From Candidatus Cloacimonadota bacterium (GTDB lineage: Bacteria > Cloacimonadota > Cloacimonadia > Cloacimonadales > TCS61), in assembly GCA_018654125.1 (NCBI GenBank), contig JABIME010000059.1, positions 1 to 6,442 on the forward strand: DNA of 6,442 nucleotides. The letters run 5' to 3'. Positions 5,783-6,442 of the stretch are shown here, piece after piece; within the stretch, counting starts at the first letter, position 1, and each line of letters opens with the position of its first letter. The notes below the pieces were generated by a model. It had not been told where the DNA came from, searched no databases, and worked only from the letters and a program-made list of their open reading frames with translations. The translations under genes and the position numbers were made by a program.

Positions 5783-6441
5783 TGTCTTTTCTTGCTTTCT
5801 GAAATAATTATTTCCCAAATATTTGTAATAAGAGATTCATCAATATCCCATAATTTTGCTTTCTGTTTCAGAGCATTAAAAAGCTCTTCTTCGCGCACTT
5901 TATTTTCGATCTGTAAGTCATTTTCTTGTTTGAATTTCCCAATTAATTCAGAAATTTTCTGGCGTCTGCCAAGTGCAATTAATATTTCTTCATCAATTTT
6001 ATCGACCGCTTCTCTGTAATCATTTAAGTCTAATTTTTGGTTTGAGATTAATTTTTGATGGCTGATCGCATCAGCCAGAACGAGCTTTATCATTGCTTTT
6101 GCAACTGGAATAATTCGTGGAATAATGCATGTGTCATGTCTTCCCATAGATTTAAAATTAACTTCCTTTTTTTGGAACGTTATAGTTTTTTGAGTTATAT
6201 TTATTGAGGGAGTTGGTTTTACTACGAAGCGAAAAACGAGATCATTCCCGTTGCTAATTCCACCTAAAACTCCACCGTTGTGATTTGTAATGAAATCATT
6301 ATTATTCATTTGATCATTCGCTTCATTTCCTTTTAATTCTGCAAAATTAAAACCTTCTCCAAATTCAATTCCTTTCACCGCTCCAATAGAGATGATTGCT
6401 TTAGCCAGATTTGCATCAAGTTTTTCAAAAACTGGATCTCC
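5779..6441 (-). CDS. Chorismate synthase C-terminal part fused to chorismate mutase, cut by window edge
   Basis: The frame is open from the right edge and encodes 220 residues (numbering starts at the first full codon, 6441). Residues 1-about 128 are the C-terminal part of chorismate synthase (AroC), which converts EPSP to chorismate using reduced FMN. Seen are DPVFEKLDANLAKAIISI, VKGIEFGEGF, the FMN-region NHNGGVLGGISNG (53-65), and SMGRHDTCIIPR with Asp103; the usual RHDP is RHDT here. After LVLAD and a short linker, residues about 138-220 are a complete AroQ chorismate mutase. The N-terminal part of AroC, including its catalytic histidines, is outside the window. A GTG at 6378 could be mistaken for a start of a smaller protein, but the synthase sequence continues upstream without a break. 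No stop or frameshift separates the two domains. The stop overlaps the aroDE start. The fused protein would make chorismate and convert it to prephenate, toward Phe and Tyr. Confidence 0.93.
   Translation of the reverse strand, partial: GDPVFEKLDANLAKAIISIGAVKGIEFGEGFNFAELKGNEANDQMNNNDFITNHNGGVLGGISNGNDLVFRFVVKPTPSINITQKTITFQKKEVNFKSMGRHDTCIIPRIIPVAKAMIKLVLADAISHQKLISNQKLDLNDYREAVDKIDEEILIALGRRQKISELIGKFKQENDLQIENKVREEELFNALKQKAKLWDIDESLITNIWEIIISESKKRQ
5782..6030 (-). other. AroQ-type chorismate mutase domain at the C-terminus of chorismate synthase
   Basis: This all-helical domain aligns without gaps to the E. coli P-protein mutase domain from its Arg11 to Gln88. Matching catalytic residues are Arg143 (Arg11), Arg160 (Arg28), Lys171 (Lys39), Arg183 (Arg51), Glu184 (Glu52), Ser216 (Ser84) and Gln220 (Gln88). 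Asp48 is replaced by Asn180. Gln220 is the very last residue of the protein, so the chain stops exactly where the active site is complete. The alignment was made from memory of the E. coli sequence. The residue pattern argues for an active enzyme, probably a dimer as in other AroQ domains. Confidence 0.9.
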
Positions 6442-6442
6442 C

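Noticed and set aside
5783..5818. ATG at 5818 as the aroDE start
   Set aside because: It would add 12 residues overlapping the essential end of the mutase domain; the ATG at 5782 begins at the first strand of the dehydratase and makes an ATGA overlap.
5779..6378. A free-standing 199-residue protein starting with GTG at 6378
   Set aside because: The chorismate synthase sequence continues upstream in the same frame to the window edge (DPVFEKLDANLAKAI), so GTG is an internal Val codon.

Overview
The window is AT-rich bacterial DNA (roughly one third G+C by eye). It is packed with genes that all lie on the minus strand, so transcription runs from right to left. Seven genes are supported. Two are partial: the chorismate synthase gene enters from the right edge, and fabH leaves at the left edge. 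No RNA genes, mobile elements, CRISPR arrays or phage genes were seen. The only non-coding gap of any size is 136 bases.

Right block (6441 down to 1521), in transcription order: the C-terminal part of chorismate synthase fused to a complete AroQ-type chorismate mutase; a bifunctional type I 3-dehydroquinate dehydratase/shikimate dehydrogenase (AroDE); a predicted lipoprotein with a transglutaminase-like domain; and a thymidine/pyrimidine-nucleoside phosphorylase. Junctions are very tight: a 4-base ATGA overlap, a zero-base gap and a 14-base gap. This looks like one transcription unit. Its first part supplies four shikimate/aromatic activities (DHQ dehydratase, shikimate dehydrogenase, chorismate synthase, chorismate mutase) from two polypeptides. 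The lipoprotein and the nucleoside phosphorylase have no obvious link to aromatic synthesis.

Left block (1384 down to 1): rpmF (ribosomal protein L32), plsX (phosphate acyltransferase) and the start of fabH (3-ketoacyl-ACP synthase III). This is the widely conserved ribosome/lipid cluster that couples membrane lipid initiation to growth. The 136-base gap before it holds a plausible promoter, a 17-base palindrome just downstream of that promoter, and an inverted repeat next to the upstream stop codon. The DUF177 (YceD) gene that often precedes rpmF is absent here.

Organism: the protein types suggest a low-GC member of the Bacteroidota/FCB-like bacteria or a related uncultivated phylum such as Cloacimonadota. 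The reasons are the Bacteroidota-style transglutaminase lipoprotein ending in IWW, the AroDE fusion and the AT-rich code. Clear Shine-Dalgarno sequences before several genes are unlike typical Bacteroidota. This placement is inference and weak. The most notable point is the chorismate synthase-chorismate mutase fusion, which joins the enzyme that makes chorismate to one that consumes it.
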